Source of the DNA: Euonymus europaeus
Lineage: Eukaryota; Streptophyta; Magnoliopsida; Celastrales; Celastraceae
NCBI GenBank assembly: GCA_963580455.1
Contig: OY756958.1
Location: 27,726,501-27,790,500, forward strand
Direction: 5' to 3'
Length of the DNA stretch: 64,000 bases
Made by a program: the position numbers and the translations under genes. The notes under the pieces are model-generated. The model made no database searches, was not told where the DNA came from, and was given only the letters and a program-made list of their open reading frames with translations. Positions 1-13,861 of the stretch are shown piece after piece. Numbering within the stretch: the first letter of the stretch is position 1; each line of letters begins with the position of its first letter.

Positions 1-1049
1 CTCACTTCATAGAACAAATGAAGCTGTGATACTTGGCGAGCTTAGTCTTAATGGTCTTGTATATAATTCAATTAAAATGACACAAGTATTGCAATCAAGT
101 TATATTTTTTGGACTATATAAAATGATTAGTATTGCATACTGTAAAATTTATTGTACTGCAAAATAACAAACGACGTATAAAACATTCTAAAAAAAATGG
201 GGACGTTGCTCTTGAACCGCCATAGTGCCCCACTCGTTTCAAATCCTGATTAAGTTCCTAGTTATAGAGAAGTGACATTACACTCTTGCATAAAGTGCAA
301 TTTCAAGCACTTGAAAAAACATCAATTTTTCATGTTCACTGTATGCTTTTACAAATCTGCATCTAACACGAACCGATGAAGTGTTGCTAGAGTGTGGTGG
401 AGCATAAGACTACAAAGGAGAGATGAAATGCTTTGACAAAAATGTTCTCACATGCAAATACTCTACGCTCTTCGAATGGCCGAATCTGCATTGGTAAAAA
501 ATCGTTTGATAATTATTTTTCACAACAAAATTTTCCCACATATGAGTCTCCTCTTCCAATGGCGGATTCCATATTGGTGACCGACCATATCAGGCATTTG
601 ATAAAAATCAATCAATTGATAGTTATTTTGGCGATAAAAGTTACTTACACCCCGAAATGCTTATCCAAACCGGGCCCCAAGCCCGGCCCATAATACCAAA
701 TTAAGCCAAGTGGAAATATGAATAGGCGCATTGCCATTAATACAGCAAAGCAACAATTAAACACGTACTTATATTTTTAAAATATTATTAGCATTTCTCT
801 CTTAAAAGTTGAGATCTCTGCCTTTTGTTGTCTCGTTTCATTTCCTTTCGCTACTATTTCATGTTCCCCTCTCTCTTCTCTTCTCCGAGTAGATCTTTGT
901 CTATCTGCTTCAAAAAGAGTTTTAGGGCTCCGTCGCTTCTCGGGATCTCGCAGCGATTTGAATCCCCGATTTTGAATTTTGGTTTTGACTGCCAATTGAG
1001 AATCTCGCAGATCTGATTTGTCGATATTCAGTATTCTACCTGAGCAATC
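1..1049. other. intergenic region and clathrin heavy chain 5' flank
   Basis: No gene is recognised up to the clathrin start codon. The last 250 bases before the ATG are pyrimidine-rich (runs of TCTCTC around 870-900), as expected of a plant 5' leader. An AT-rich stretch around 770-790 could hold the core promoter. An open frame at 433-693 has no recognisable domain and composition like the surrounding non-coding DNA. Confidence 0.5.
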
Positions 1050-2299
1050 ATGGCTGCTGCGAACGCCCCGATTGCCATGAAAGAGGTCTTAACAGTAAGT
1101 GTTTTCTCGTTTGTTCGCTAGCTATTGGCTTTTTTTTCTCGCTTCATTTATCTTTCCCCTTTTTTTTTTTTTAGTTTCGAGCTGAATTGAGATATGTAAT
1201 TGCGTGGAATACCGAAATGGTTGTAGCATAAGTTAATAGTTTAAGATGATTGAGTTTTAGCACTGAGTGTCATGACTTCTTGTTGATTCAGTTCGATTTT
1301 CCATATTTAGAGTGCTCGCGAAGCTTAGCTTGTGTCAGAGTTGGTATCGATCTTAGATCTGCAGAAATATTGTTATTATAGACTCATACTCTTCTTACTT
1401 TGTTCTTGTTCTTTGATATTCTATGCATTACTGAGGAGGTGAATTGTGAGTTTGTGGGATCTGAATCATCTAATGTATTCGCAGCTGCCAAGCGTTGGGA
1501 TTAGTCCGCAATTCATCACATTTACAAATGTTACGATGGAATCAGATAAGTATATTTGTGTACGGGAAACATCCCCTCAGAATAGCGTTGTCATTATCGA
1601 CATGAGTCTGCCAATGCAGCCTTTGAGGAGGCCTATTACGGCAGATTCAGCTCTCATGAATCCAAATTCAAGAATCCTTGCTCTGAAAGGTTTGTCACGG
1701 AGTTCAATTCATTTTTGTTGTGATTGTGTATCTACATTCAGCTGTTATGGATTTGTATTCTTTCTGTCATTGTTTGTTGAATTTTACTTTGATATTCATA
1801 TCTGGTTGGTATGGTCGTTACTGTCACCTTAGCTCATGAGCTAACTATCTATGTTTGGTTGTAAGTACTTTTTGGTTCATTTATATTAACAACCAGTTGG
1901 AAAAGGGACGTTTATCGCGCATCCATATTCTTTATTTATCTATCAGTCTTTGCTCTTTAGTAGTTACCGTTAGCTGCATTGGGCTGGAAAGAGTCTTAAT
2001 CATAAATTAGTGTGTTAATGACCTGGATTTTTGCTTGCACAGTGACGTTTGGTTGAAAATGGGAATGCCAGTATGAACAAAAAAGGGAACAATAATGGTA
2101 AAGGAATTCATGACGTGTTACATCAAGGAATTACGATGGAAATCTTGAATTCCCATGTTTGTTGTGCAATAAGCCAATAATGCATTCGGGAATGCAAAGA
2201 ATATGAATTGAAAGACGAGTTCCCCTCTCCTCTTACACATGAATTATTGTGATGTGGATGATTTATTACATGTAATTACTGATGTTAACATGCTTCATT

Positions 2300-2334
<35 letters not shown>

Positions 2335-5300
2335 TAGATTATATCATATACATGTATTAAATGACATTTTAGTTTAATATATATGAATTCATATGTTGTA
2401 TTAATATATTATACTGTAATGTATTAGAGTTTATACTCAGTGTGAAAGGTTGAAAAGTAAATATAAGGGCTTTGAGGTCACTTGACTTGTGGTGACAATT
2501 CCGTGATAGACCAGAATTGTGGATTCTCGGCTGGAACCTTGAATTCCTGAACTTAGCTCAACTGAGAAGTGAGAATTCTGTCCGTTTGTCCACATTGCAA
2601 CCAAACAACAGAGTACCTGGTTTACCTGGAATTGGCCATTCACATTCCGGGTGGAATTCGCAAACCAAATGTTAGCTTAAAGTAATACTTGGCAGTCCGA
2701 CTCTATACTAATATACTTTGCTGACTGGGACACCATTACATGTATGAATTGGTGATGGGTATTTACCCCTTTTTGTTGTGGTGGTGCATAACATCTATTT
2801 ATTAAACTCCATGTAAAAGTTTTTCTACTTTTGGTGGCGGGTGGGCGGTTGGGATATAGGAATCTTGCAGTTATAGAATGCAGTTTATCTATTAAGGAGG
2901 TAGTTTGTCTGTTGAAATATCAAATATTCTTTGCTGGCCGTTTTCGGAGACTGTTCACTAATGTCTTTATAGAAATCCTGTGTATTGTAGTGCTCAATTT
3001 TCTTTCTGGGACTCTCATCCTTTTCCCATTCCGATTCTGTTATGCTGACCTTTATTGCAATGCTGGCAGTGATAATATGATGGTGACATTGGTAAAAATA
3101 TTTATTACTGTTCTTTATATTCATTTGGCCAAGCTTGCACATATTTGTCATACCGTTATTGTTGTTTTGTTCACATTTCTTTCTGGGACTTGTTTAATTC
3201 ACATTTTGAGTATGCTAAATGCTTATGAGCTGTGTTTTCTTTTCATTTTGTACCATTTTGTTGAATAGAAATATAGAATTTTATTTGTTCTGATAAAATA
3301 AGTAAATTTCATATAAAATACTAATCACTTTACCTAGATTGAGAAGTTCCCGTGTATCAGGGAAATTTATGTGTCTACGTTATTATTTCTTTCATATTTA
3401 CAAGATAATTTTATTGCTTCTCTTTTGAATGTAGCTCAACTTCCGGGAACTACCCAAGATCACTTGCAGATATTTAACATTGAGATGAAAGCAAAGATGA
3501 AATCACATCAGATGCCTGAGCAGGTGAGGATCTTTAAAAGCTTATTCATTTATTGTATTTTAAATGAGTTGATGCACATTACTATCACTGGTTGTGGCTT
3601 AGGGGTAAGCTTGGCTTTCCCTTTGTTAAGTGTTTTGGTTCAACTGCCATAAAAAATATTTTGGTTCAAGTCCTGTACCCACATTCCAGGCAGCATTTAT
3701 CCGAAGACAATGGAAGAAGTTATTTTCATAATGGGAAATGATTACTTTTGTTAGTTGGGCTAACCCTCGTTGCTTCATGTACAGATTGTCTTTTGGAAGT
3801 GGATCACACCAAAGATGTTGGGCCTCGTCACACAGACATCTGTATATCATTGGTCGATTGACGGTAAAAGAGCCTTTTCATTAGACAACTAATTTACTTC
3901 CTTGAGCTTTGTATTTCTCAGGATTCTTATGGTTTCTGATTCTGGGAATTGGGTTTATTTATGATATCAGCACACTTGGCATGCTCAAATGCTGTTTGTG
4001 TTATTTATTCTACTGGTTATCATGTGTAGGGGAATCTGAACCTGCAAAGATGTTTGAGAGAACAGCGAATTTGGCGAACAATCAGATAATAAATTATCGA
4101 TGTGATCCTACAGAGAAGTGGTTGGTTTTGATTGGAATTGCACCTGGTTCTCCTGAGGTATGGTACTGCTTCTGGTGGTGTTGCTTTTCAACATTGTATT
4201 CTAATTCTATTTTTCGCATAAAATTAAGAGATGAAACTCTATGCAAAGTAAAATAGAAAATATTAGTGCTAGTGCTGTACATTCTCTGGGCAGTGACAGC
4301 AGGTGAGTGTGGGCCTGTTTTACCTAATCGCTGTCCTGAAATCTTGTAGAATTTTACTGCCCTGTTTTTCCGCATGTATTGTTTTGATTGTCAAAATTAT
4401 TGGGAATTCCATTTTAGAAGTTTGCCCTGTGCCTCAAAAGTAAGGATGCAGGCTTTGATTTGACTACCATGTTATCCTTCAGTTATATATTGGTTGTGTG
4501 ATCTTCGTTTGTATTCTATACACAGCTCCATCATATAAAAAGTCTATGTTGATGATTGAGTGACCTCCTTATTCTGTTTTGTTTACAGCGCCAACAATTG
4601 GTTAAGGGAAACATGCAACTTTTCTCTGTTGATCAGCAGCGTAGTCAAGCTTTGGAGGCACATGCTGCAGCGTTTGCACAATTTAAGGTTGAATCTTTAA
4701 ATAACCTCTCATTGCTTTCTAGAATTGCCTGCTTAAAAGTTTTATATTCTGGCTAATATATTTGTTTGTTAATTTATTGCGTTAAAACAGGTTCCGGGGA
4801 ATGATAATCCTTCTGTTCTCATATCTTTTGCTACCAAGACCTTTAATGCTGGGCAGATTACATCAAAGTTGCATGTGATAGAGCTTGGTGCCCAGCCTGG
4901 TAAACTTAATCTTTTTTGAACAACATGATGTTTGTAACGAAGTTATCTATGTTTATTTTCATGGTTTTTTGTTTGCTGTTAGGGGCTGTTACTATCCATT
5001 TGAGACTTGAAACTGGTACCTATGGCCAGTAGTGTTATGGGATCTTGTGGTTTTCTGGAACTAGTTGAAGTTCATGACTTTGTTGGCTTTGAAGATTGCA
5101 AACTTTTGAAAACTGGGATAGTAGACTAGATTTTAAGATATGCTTAATTGGAGGAGTAAGAGTGGTGGAGTAGAGGAAGAAGATATTAATATCTAAATGT
5201 TGTACTAAGTTCTGGCATTAAATCTACAAGGGTCCTTTGGATGGGACAGTCTCGTGAGAAAAATTTCTGAAAATATCTCTTAGTTCTTTTATTTGTAACA

Positions 5301-8300
5301 GAAAGGGTTCACTTGCTATAAAAGAGCATTATTTGTATACCTGTAAAGACTTTGGACTCCTATCCGTAAATTAACAAAAATTATGACATAGACAATGAAA
5401 TACGCTAACAGAATGACATAATAAAGTATACTGTTGTCGAAATAAGCCGTGATTCTAACTTGAAAGGCTACAATTCCCAACTAGAATACGCTGCGGACTG
5501 CTATTTTTCAAGAGACAATATTGACAACCGCAGTTATTGAAATGCCTTATATTGTTCCTCTATTAATCAAAGAGGATGCATTACTCTCCTGAATTTGGAG
5601 GACATGCCTGAATTCATATTGGACTTAAATTGATAGGATCGTTCAGCTTCATTTTTTGTTCTTAATTTTCTTGTGTGGACGATGCGGCATGCAATATTTT
5701 CGTCTCTCTTTTTTTTTTAAATCAAGAAGAATTTTATTGCAGGACTAATAGAATAGTTTATCTCCCTCAATGGAAATTTTTTCTTTTTTTTTTTCAAAAA
5801 AAAATTTGGACGATGGTAATTGTTTAATAAGTTTGTTTTTTAACAATAGCCAATAACGACAAATAAGGCCAATAACAAAACTTGATCCCTTTATTGTCTT
5901 GCATTCTTCATTTCTGGATATTATTCCATTCTAAGCACACAATTTTCTAAGCAGGTAAGCCATCATTCACAAAGAAACAGGCTGATCTTTTCTTCCCTAA
6001 TGATTTTGCGGATGACTTTCCAGTCGCGATGCAGGTTTGTTGGTTTCTGATCTTTGCACCTTTCTAAAGTTATGCGAGTACAGTATTTTAAATATGAATA
6101 TGTCAATTGACAGGTATCCCAAATGTACAGTTTGATTTATGTGATCACCAAGCTTGGACTACTATTTGTTTATGATTTGGAGACAGCTACAGCTGTATAC
6201 AGAAATAGAATTAGTCCAGACCCTATATTCTTGACTGCAGAAGCTTCATCAGCAGGGGGTTTCTATGCAATTAATAGGCGAGGCCAGGTTTTACTGGCTA
6301 CTGTTAATGAAGCAACAATTGTGCCCTTTGTCAGTGGTCAAGTATGTCATGCCTATGTGCTTGCCTTCTTTTATTGTAGGATACAATAATCAATGTTACA
6401 TTTAGAATATTAAGCTGGTTATTATTGTTTCAGCTGAACAATCTTGAACTTGCGGTAAATCTCGCGAAAAGAGGGAACCTTCCTGGAGCAGAGAATCTGG
6501 TAGATACTGATATTTGATCCACTTTCTCGGTTTCTTCTCATTTAAGATCAACCAATTCTGTTTTTGTTTTTGTTTTTTTAAATTTATTTTTTTTGGATTG
6601 CAAGTGGCTAGAATTTCTCTGTTAAATGATGCCTCTTTGAAAAGTGCCATTATTAATTTTGCAAACTCATGCATGTTGGTGATACTAAAAGTGCCTGATT
6701 CTATGGCAAAGAACAATGTGTTATTTGCGGTGTGTGACATATTATTACTTTGATTGGCTTTATTTTTAATTATTATTGCATGATTTTACTTCCTTGTGAT
6801 TTTATTATTTACTGAGATGTTTTTTGACTGTTTTCCTGGAAATCTCAGGTTGTCCAACGTTTCCAAGAACTTTTTGCACAAACAAAGTATAAAGAAGCTG
6901 CTGAACTTGCTGCAGAGTCTCCACAGGGAATCCTTCGTACACCTGACACAGTTGCCAAGTTTCAGGTTTTCTTTGGTTTTTGTAATACAATCTGTTACAT
7001 TCAATGTTCTAGGGTGTCCTTTTGGACAATCCTCATTAAAATTTGTGGGAAACAGGAATAATATGTCTGTAGTCGGTAGTCCATACACAGAGTTGGTTAA
7101 CTTGTTTTATCTTTCTATTGTCTTAGAGCGTTCCTGTGCAAGCCGGGCAAACACCACCGCTGCTGCAGTACTTCGGTACTCTCCTGACAAGAGGAAAACT
7201 CAATGCATTTGAGTCATTGGAACTGTCACGCCTTGTTGTGAATCAGAACAAGAAAAATCTTTTGGAGAATTGGTTGGCAGAGGACAAGTTGGAATGTAGC
7301 GAGGAACTTGGAGACCTTGTGAAGGTTAGCCCAGCAATATAAGAGTGAAAGTTCCTTGAGTAAATTTTTGAGCTCTAAGAAATTCCTGGGCCTCTGTCTT
7401 GGGAAAATATTCTGGTTTGAGCTCACTTCTCATGTTTTTTCATTTTTATCGTGGATGATGCAGACAGTGGATAACGATCTTGCGCTCAAAATATATATTA
7501 AGGCTAGAGCAACACCGAAAGTTGTTGCTGCTTTTGCTGAGCGGAGGGAGTTTGACAAAATTTTGATTTACTCAAAGCAAGTAAGCAGCACAGTTTTTAT
7601 GTTGCCTTAATGATTTGAATTGTTATCATGAAAGGGAAATGTGTCTAGGATTAATGTCACCCATCCCCTTTCTCCCAGTTGTAGCTTTTGTTATAATTTG
7701 GTTGGAGCCTCATCCTTCTGTGATTTTCTTCTTACTTTAGGTTGGGTACACACCTGATTATTTGTTTCTCTTGCAAACTATTCTCCGCGCTGATCCCCAG
7801 GTATGTACGCTGGAGTAATCTCATATAAGTGCTTCCAGAGTTGTAATGGTTGTGGGATTTAAAAATGGACCTATGATTTGGTGATGCAGCCTAAAAAATT
7901 GATAGGTCGGGAGAAAAACTTTTCTTTTCAAAAACTAATCAAGTTGTTTGTTTGTTCTGGAAGTCTTCTTCCGATCTCTGCTTTTCTTATCTGAAAGATC
8001 TCATTTTAAAGCTATTCTTTTAAGTTTAACAAGATAATTACCTTTTTGAATTATATGTCAGGGAGCTGTTAACTTTGCATTGATGATGTCGCAAATGGAG
8101 GGAGGCTGTCCAGTTGATTACAACACCATTACAGATCTTTTTCTACAGGTCCTTTACTATCAATCTTCTATTATTAGGCTGTAGCACAAGTTCTTTGGTT
8201 ATGCTGTCATCAAAATTCAATTTTATTCTGAAATTTTGGTATGATCAGGCTGCTGAATTAGAAAATTTTGGTCGCTGCGGTGCTACCATATAGCTTTGGA

Positions 8301-11300
8301 TCGTCTTAACTATTTTTTCTTGCCCTCTCCAGAGGAATTTGATCCGTGAAGCAACTGCATTTCTATTAGATGTTTTGAAGCCTAATCTACCCGAGCATGG
8401 TTTTCTTCAAACAAAGGTTAACTGTGTACTCAATTTTTTATTGAGCTAGTCTGTGAACTGTAACTATATTTGATTTGCACGAGTTCATTTCTGAATTTCT
8501 TTTATGCAGGTGTTGGAAATTAATCTTGTAACTTTTCCCAATGTAGCTGATGCTATTTTAGCTAATGGAATGTTCAGCCACTATGATCGTCCTCGTATTG
8601 CTCAACTATGTGAAAAAGCTGGTCTTTATGTGCGAGCTTTGCAAGTAATAATTCGTGTTCTGATTCCATTTCTTTATTTGACAATAATCAGCATTTTTAA
8701 ATGAATGTAATTTTGATCATTGGCTTTCTAATCATATGCAGCATTATTCGGAGTTGCCTGATATTAAACGTGTCATCGTGAATACTCATGCAATTGAGCC
8801 TCAGGTATATGATGTACAGTATCTTGCACTATTAAAATATACTGCTCCCTGATGTGTTTGTAGAAACCAATCTCGCCTGGTTGTGAAGGGATGCCTTTTC
8901 TTTTACAGGCACTTGTCGAATTTTTTGGGACTCTTTCACGGGAATGGGCTTTAGAGTGTATGAAGGACCTTCTTCTTGTCAATCTGAGAGGCAATCTTCA
9001 GATTATTGTGCAGGTACATCTTTTAATAGATGTTGAGGCCTGAGGGAATGATATCTTTGCATATTTACTCTGGCTAATTTAATGATTCTTGCAGGTTGCA
9101 AAAGAATATTGTGAACAGTTGGGTGTTGATGCATGCATTAAGATTTTTGAGCAATTCAAGTCGTTTGAGGGGTTGTACTTTTTCCTTGGGTCGTATTTGA
9201 GTTCCAGGTGATCTTTTGGTTGTTAATGTCTGTGTTTCATTGTTTTGAACATGGAGGTTTAAAAATTTTAGTCACGAATGAATTGTTATACTTTGACAAA
9301 TGTGACAGTGAGGATCCTGATATACATTTCAAGTACATTGAGGCTGCAGCCAAGACTGGGCAAATAAAGGAGGTTGAGCGGGTTACCAGAGAATCAAATT
9401 TTTATGATCCTGAAAAGACTAAGAACTTTCTGATGGAAGCCAAGCTTCCAGATGCAAGGCCATTGATCAATGTTTGTGACCGTTTTGGTTTTGTTCCTGA
9501 TCTAACTCACTACTTGTATTCCAACAACATGCTTCGGTATATTGAAGGTTATGTTCAGAAGGTACTGTATTTATTTCTTTACAGATGCATGGTAGCATTT
9601 AACCATCACATGTCATGATGACGTATTCTTCTGATTATATGTCAATTTATATGCCTCTGTTGATAGGTGAACCCTGGAAATGCTCCTTTAGTTGTGGGGC
9701 AGCTGCTAGATGATGAATGCCCGGAAGATTTTATCAAAGGACTAATTCTCTCTGTCCGTTCATTGCTTCCTGTTGAGCCACTTGTGGAGCAGTGTGAGAA
9801 GAGGTGATTGAGGTTTCATACTCCTTTTCTAGTATTTTTTTTCAGCTAGAATTGTTCTCATGCTTTGCTTCTGGTTTCCAGAAATCGACTTCGATTACTC
9901 ACTCAGTTCTTGGAGCATCTTGTGAGTGAGGGAAGCCAAGATGTGCATGTCCACAATGCTCTGGGTAAAATTATCATTGATAGCAACAACAATCCCGAGC
10001 ACTTCCTCACAACCAACCCTTACTATGACTCACGGGTTGTGGGCAAGTACTGTGAGAAACGTGATCCCACTCTGGCTGTTGTGGCTTACCGTAGAGGACA
10101 ATGTGATGATGAACTTATTAGTGTTACAAACAAGAACTCTTTGTTTAAGTTGCAAGCCAGGTGTGTAATTTGTTTAGCTTCTGCTTGTGTTGGTTTTGTA
10201 CTAGAACATTTATGCTTGCATCTTACATAGTCATATTTCGATGTCAGATATGTCGTTGAAAGGATGGACGGTGATCTATGGGCGAAGGTCCTTGATCCAG
10301 AAAATGAATATAGAAGACAACTCATTGATCAAGTTGTATCTACTGCTTTGCCAGAAAGCAAGAGCCCAGAACAAGTTTCTGCAGCTGTTAAAGCTTTTAT
10401 GACTGCTGACTTGCCCCATGAACTAATTGAACTCCTGGAAAAGATTGTGCTCCAAAACTCCGCATTCAGTGGCAATTTTAATTTACAGAACCTGCTCATC
10501 TTGACTGCTATTAAGGCTGACCCACCTAGGGTTATGGATTATATTAACAGATTAGATAACTTTGATGGGCCCGCGGTTGGGGAGGTAGCTGTAGAAGCCC
10601 AACTTTATGAAGAAGCGTTTGCGATTTTTAAGAAGTTTAATTTGAATGTTCAGGCTGTTAATGTCTTATTAGATAACATCCGAAGCATTGACCGGGCTGT
10701 AGAGTTTGCATTCCGCGTTGAAGAAGATGCAGTTTGGAGCCAGGTGGCAAAGGCTCAGCTTAGAGAGGGGCTGGTGAGCGATGCAATTGAGTCATTTATT
10801 CGTGCGGAAGACACTTCTCAATTCCTGGAGGTTATTCGTGCTGCGGAGGATGCAAATGTCTACCATGACTTGGTGAGGTACCTTCTAATGGTTAGGCAGA
10901 AAACAAAGGAGCCCAAGGTAGACAGTGAGCTCATCTTTGCCTATGCCAAGATTGATAGGTTGAGTGATATTGAAGAATTTATTCTCATGCCAAATGTGGC
11001 CAATCTTCAAAATGTTGGTGATCGGTTGTATGATGATGCCCTATATGAGGCTGCAAAGATTATATTTGCATTTATATCAAACTGGGCCAAGTTGGCTTGC
11101 ACTCTTGTGAAGCTGAAACAATTTCAGGGTGCTGTTGATGCAGCACGCAAAGCAAACAGTGCGAAGACATGGAAGGAAGTTTGCTTTGCTTGTGTTGATG
11201 CCGAGGAGTTCCGTTTGGCTCAGATTTGTGGACTCAACATTATTGTACAGGTGATTGATTCAGCTCTGTGTTGATTTGTGTTTTCCTTTTTTTCTTTGTA

Positions 11301-13861
11301 TGTGGCAGCAGTTCTAATTCTAGTGCGTCTATTTCTCCGATTATCTAGTGTTATTACCCTTTTGTGAGTCAAAACCATGCGAAAGAAAACCTTTTCCAGT
11401 TTTTGTTGAATTCATAACCTTTATATTACCGTGCTTATTCAGAATGAACTCTCTCAATGATGAGAGCTTTATTTTTTGGCGGTCTTCCACATTTATTATT
11501 GTAACTAATATTTACTTGTTGCTTTGTTCTGTACTCTGCGTTTTGTATGATTGTACTTCATGTATTTTCCTCAATTTTATGATATGTTGTGTATTCCCTA
11601 GGTTGATGATTTGGAGGAGGTCAGCGAATATTACCAGAATAGAGGATGCTTCAACGAGTTGATTTCTCTCATGGAGAGTGGTCTAGGATTAGAACGCGCA
11701 CACATGGGCATTTTCACCGAATTGGGAGTTCTGTATGCTAGATATCGTCCTGAGAAGCTTATGGAGCACATCAAATTGTTCTCAACACGTCTCAATATCC
11801 CCAAGCTTATACGAGCTTGTGATGAACAACAGCATTGGAAAGAGCTAACTTATTTGTACATTCAATATGATGAATTTGACAATGCTGCGGCGACTATAAT
11901 GAACCATTCCCCTGAAGCATGGGATCACATGCAGTTCAAAGACGTCGTGGTCAAAGTTGCTAATGTGGAGCTATACTACAAGACGGTGCATTTTTACCTG
12001 CAAGAACATCCCGATCTCATAAATGATGTTCTTAATGTGCTTGCTCTTCGGGTTGATCATACACGTGTTGTTGACATCATGCGGAAGGTTCGTCTTTGTT
12101 GGCCTATCATTTTGATTAACGAGTTTGTATGGGACATACACTGATCCAACTCTTTCTTATATTTGTTTTTGAACTTTTAGGCTGGTCACCTGCGTCTTGT
12201 GAAACCATACATGATTGCAGTTCAGAGCAACAATGTTTCTGCTGTAAATGAGGCTTTGAATGAGATATACATAGAGGAGGAAGACTATGAGAGATTGCGT
12301 GAATCAATTGAATTTCATGACAACTTTGACCAGATTGGTCTTGCACAGAAGGTGGGGCATATGTTTTTGAGCATTGCGGTTCTCATTTCATAGCAGTTTG
12401 ATTTGAGGTTACAATTTTATAAGCCTTTGCTGTATTTTTACAGATTGAGAAACACGAGCTTCTTGAAATGAGACGGGTTGCTGCTTCTATTTACAAAAAG
12501 GCAGGCCGGTGGAAGCAGTCCATTGCTTTGTCAAAGAAAGACAACCTTTACAAGGATGCCATGGAGACAGCTTCACAGTCTGGTGATCGTGAACTTGCGG
12601 AGGAGTTGCTTGTTTATTTCATTGAGCAGGTACCTCACACAGTTTATGATATATGTTCTTGTATTTACAACATGTTTATATCCACATTTAACTTGGAATC
12701 TGAGCCTTTTCCTTTTCTGTTAATTCCCTTGGATACTTTGTAGAGTCTCCTGATTCTTCCTCTTGGCTCTGATATGAAAACATAGATAAGAAGGCTTTAC
12801 ATTATAATACTAATATAATGAAGAGTATTTGGTCTGAATATTTTTTTTTGAAAATTTCGCTTTTATAAACAGAAGCTCTAGGATTTGAATCCATGGTCAG
12901 CCATCAATGTAGGATTGTATTGCTGGATTTAGTTGTTGCAGCTCCCTTTGTCTATATATATATTGGGTTCACACACTTTCCTTTAGGCTCTGTTATTCTA
13001 ATTTGTCCAGCATTTCAATTTTTCAGTTGACTTTTTATGAACGTGTTTGTGCAGGGCAAGAAGGAATGCTTCGCATCATGCCTCTTCGTTTGTTATGATT
13101 TAATACGACCAGATGTTGCTCTAGAGCTTGCCTGGTTCAACAATATGATTGACTTTGCATTCCCATATCTGTTGCAGGTGGTTCCCTTGAATCTTTAATT
13201 TTGTTTATATACATTCCTAATATACCTGGGTGGTGGAGCCTAGCTAATCACATTTTGAATGCATAGCTTCCATTTGTGTATGATTATTTGCTCACCTTCA
13301 TTTCCTTGCAGTTTATTCGTGAATACACAGGCAAAGTTGATGAACTTGTGAAGGACAGAATTGAGGCTCTCAAAGAAGTTAAAGCTAAAGAGCAGGAAGA
13401 AAAGGATGTGATTGCACAGCAGGTTAATTGCTTTTGAGCCCTCTTTTTCACAGCCTGTGACATTTTTGTTTCTTCCATAAATTCCTTTATCAATGTCTGA
13501 TTGCCTGTATTGTCTTAGAGGATAGAGTTGACACCATAAATTAAGCACATTTGTGCGAATGAAATATAAATTAAAGACATTTATGTCAATGATAACAAGC
13601 TCACATAATAAGAACTCATCCATGCTCATTTATTTTGAATTCACTGTTTTATGGTTATGAAATTTCTCAACTGATTGGGATATATGTTTGCTGTTTCAGA
13701 ACATGTATTCTCAGTTACTGCCTCTTGCTTTGCCTGCGCCACCAATGCCGGGAATGGGAGGACCTGGAATGGGTGGTGGTTTCGCTCCGCCTCTGCCCAT
13801 GGGAGGTATGGGAATGCCTCCGATGCCACCTTTTGGCATGCCACCTATGGAAAACTACTGA
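1050..13861 (+). CDS. CHC: clathrin heavy chain, complete, 30 exons
   Basis: This encodes the heavy chain of the clathrin triskelion, the coat of endocytic and trans-Golgi/early endosome vesicles. Coding exons: 1050-1094, 1485-1689, 3435-3523, 3785-3863, 4030-4157, 4589-4687, 4791-4899, 5955-6034, 6114-6341, 6434-6499, 6849-6965, 7127-7324, 7464-7580, 7741-7800, 8062-8148, 8333-8416, 8510-8644, 8742-8804, 8909-9013, 9095-9207, 9309-9561, 9667-9803, 9882-10160, 10248-11250, 11602-12087, 12181-12351, 12444-12629, 13055-13177, 13312-13422, 13700-13861. They sum to 5118 nt, or 1705 aa, which as I recall is the length of the Arabidopsis proteins. All junctions are GT-AG and keep phase. The N-terminal beta-propeller is about residues 1-330, followed by the linker and the long alpha-helical heavy-chain repeats. 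The tail is rich in Gly, Met and Pro and ends MPPMENY. The start [15 protein letters not shown] is the usual plant one. I see no break. Which plant paralogue (CHC1 or CHC2) it matches cannot be told. Confidence 0.98.
2044..2672. mobile_element. possible MITE inside clathrin intron 2
   Basis: Intron 2 is by far the longest of this gene (1745 bp). Within it, a segment begins with ACGTTTGGTTG and ends with CAAACCAAATGT, an imperfect terminal inverted repeat of about 10 bases. It contains a (TA)n run at 2303-2332 and further GGTTGC/GCAACC-type words near its right end. There is no coding content. The inverted ends suggest a non-autonomous DNA transposon, but I cannot define a clean target-site duplication, so the borders are approximate. 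Confidence 0.35.
2303..2332. repeat. (TA)n microsatellite
   Basis: Uninterrupted TA dinucleotides of about 15 units inside clathrin intron 2. Confidence 0.9.

Noticed and set aside
433..693. 86-codon open frame on the + strand upstream of clathrin
   Set aside because: No recognisable domain and composition like surrounding non-coding DNA; no splice or start context in its favour.
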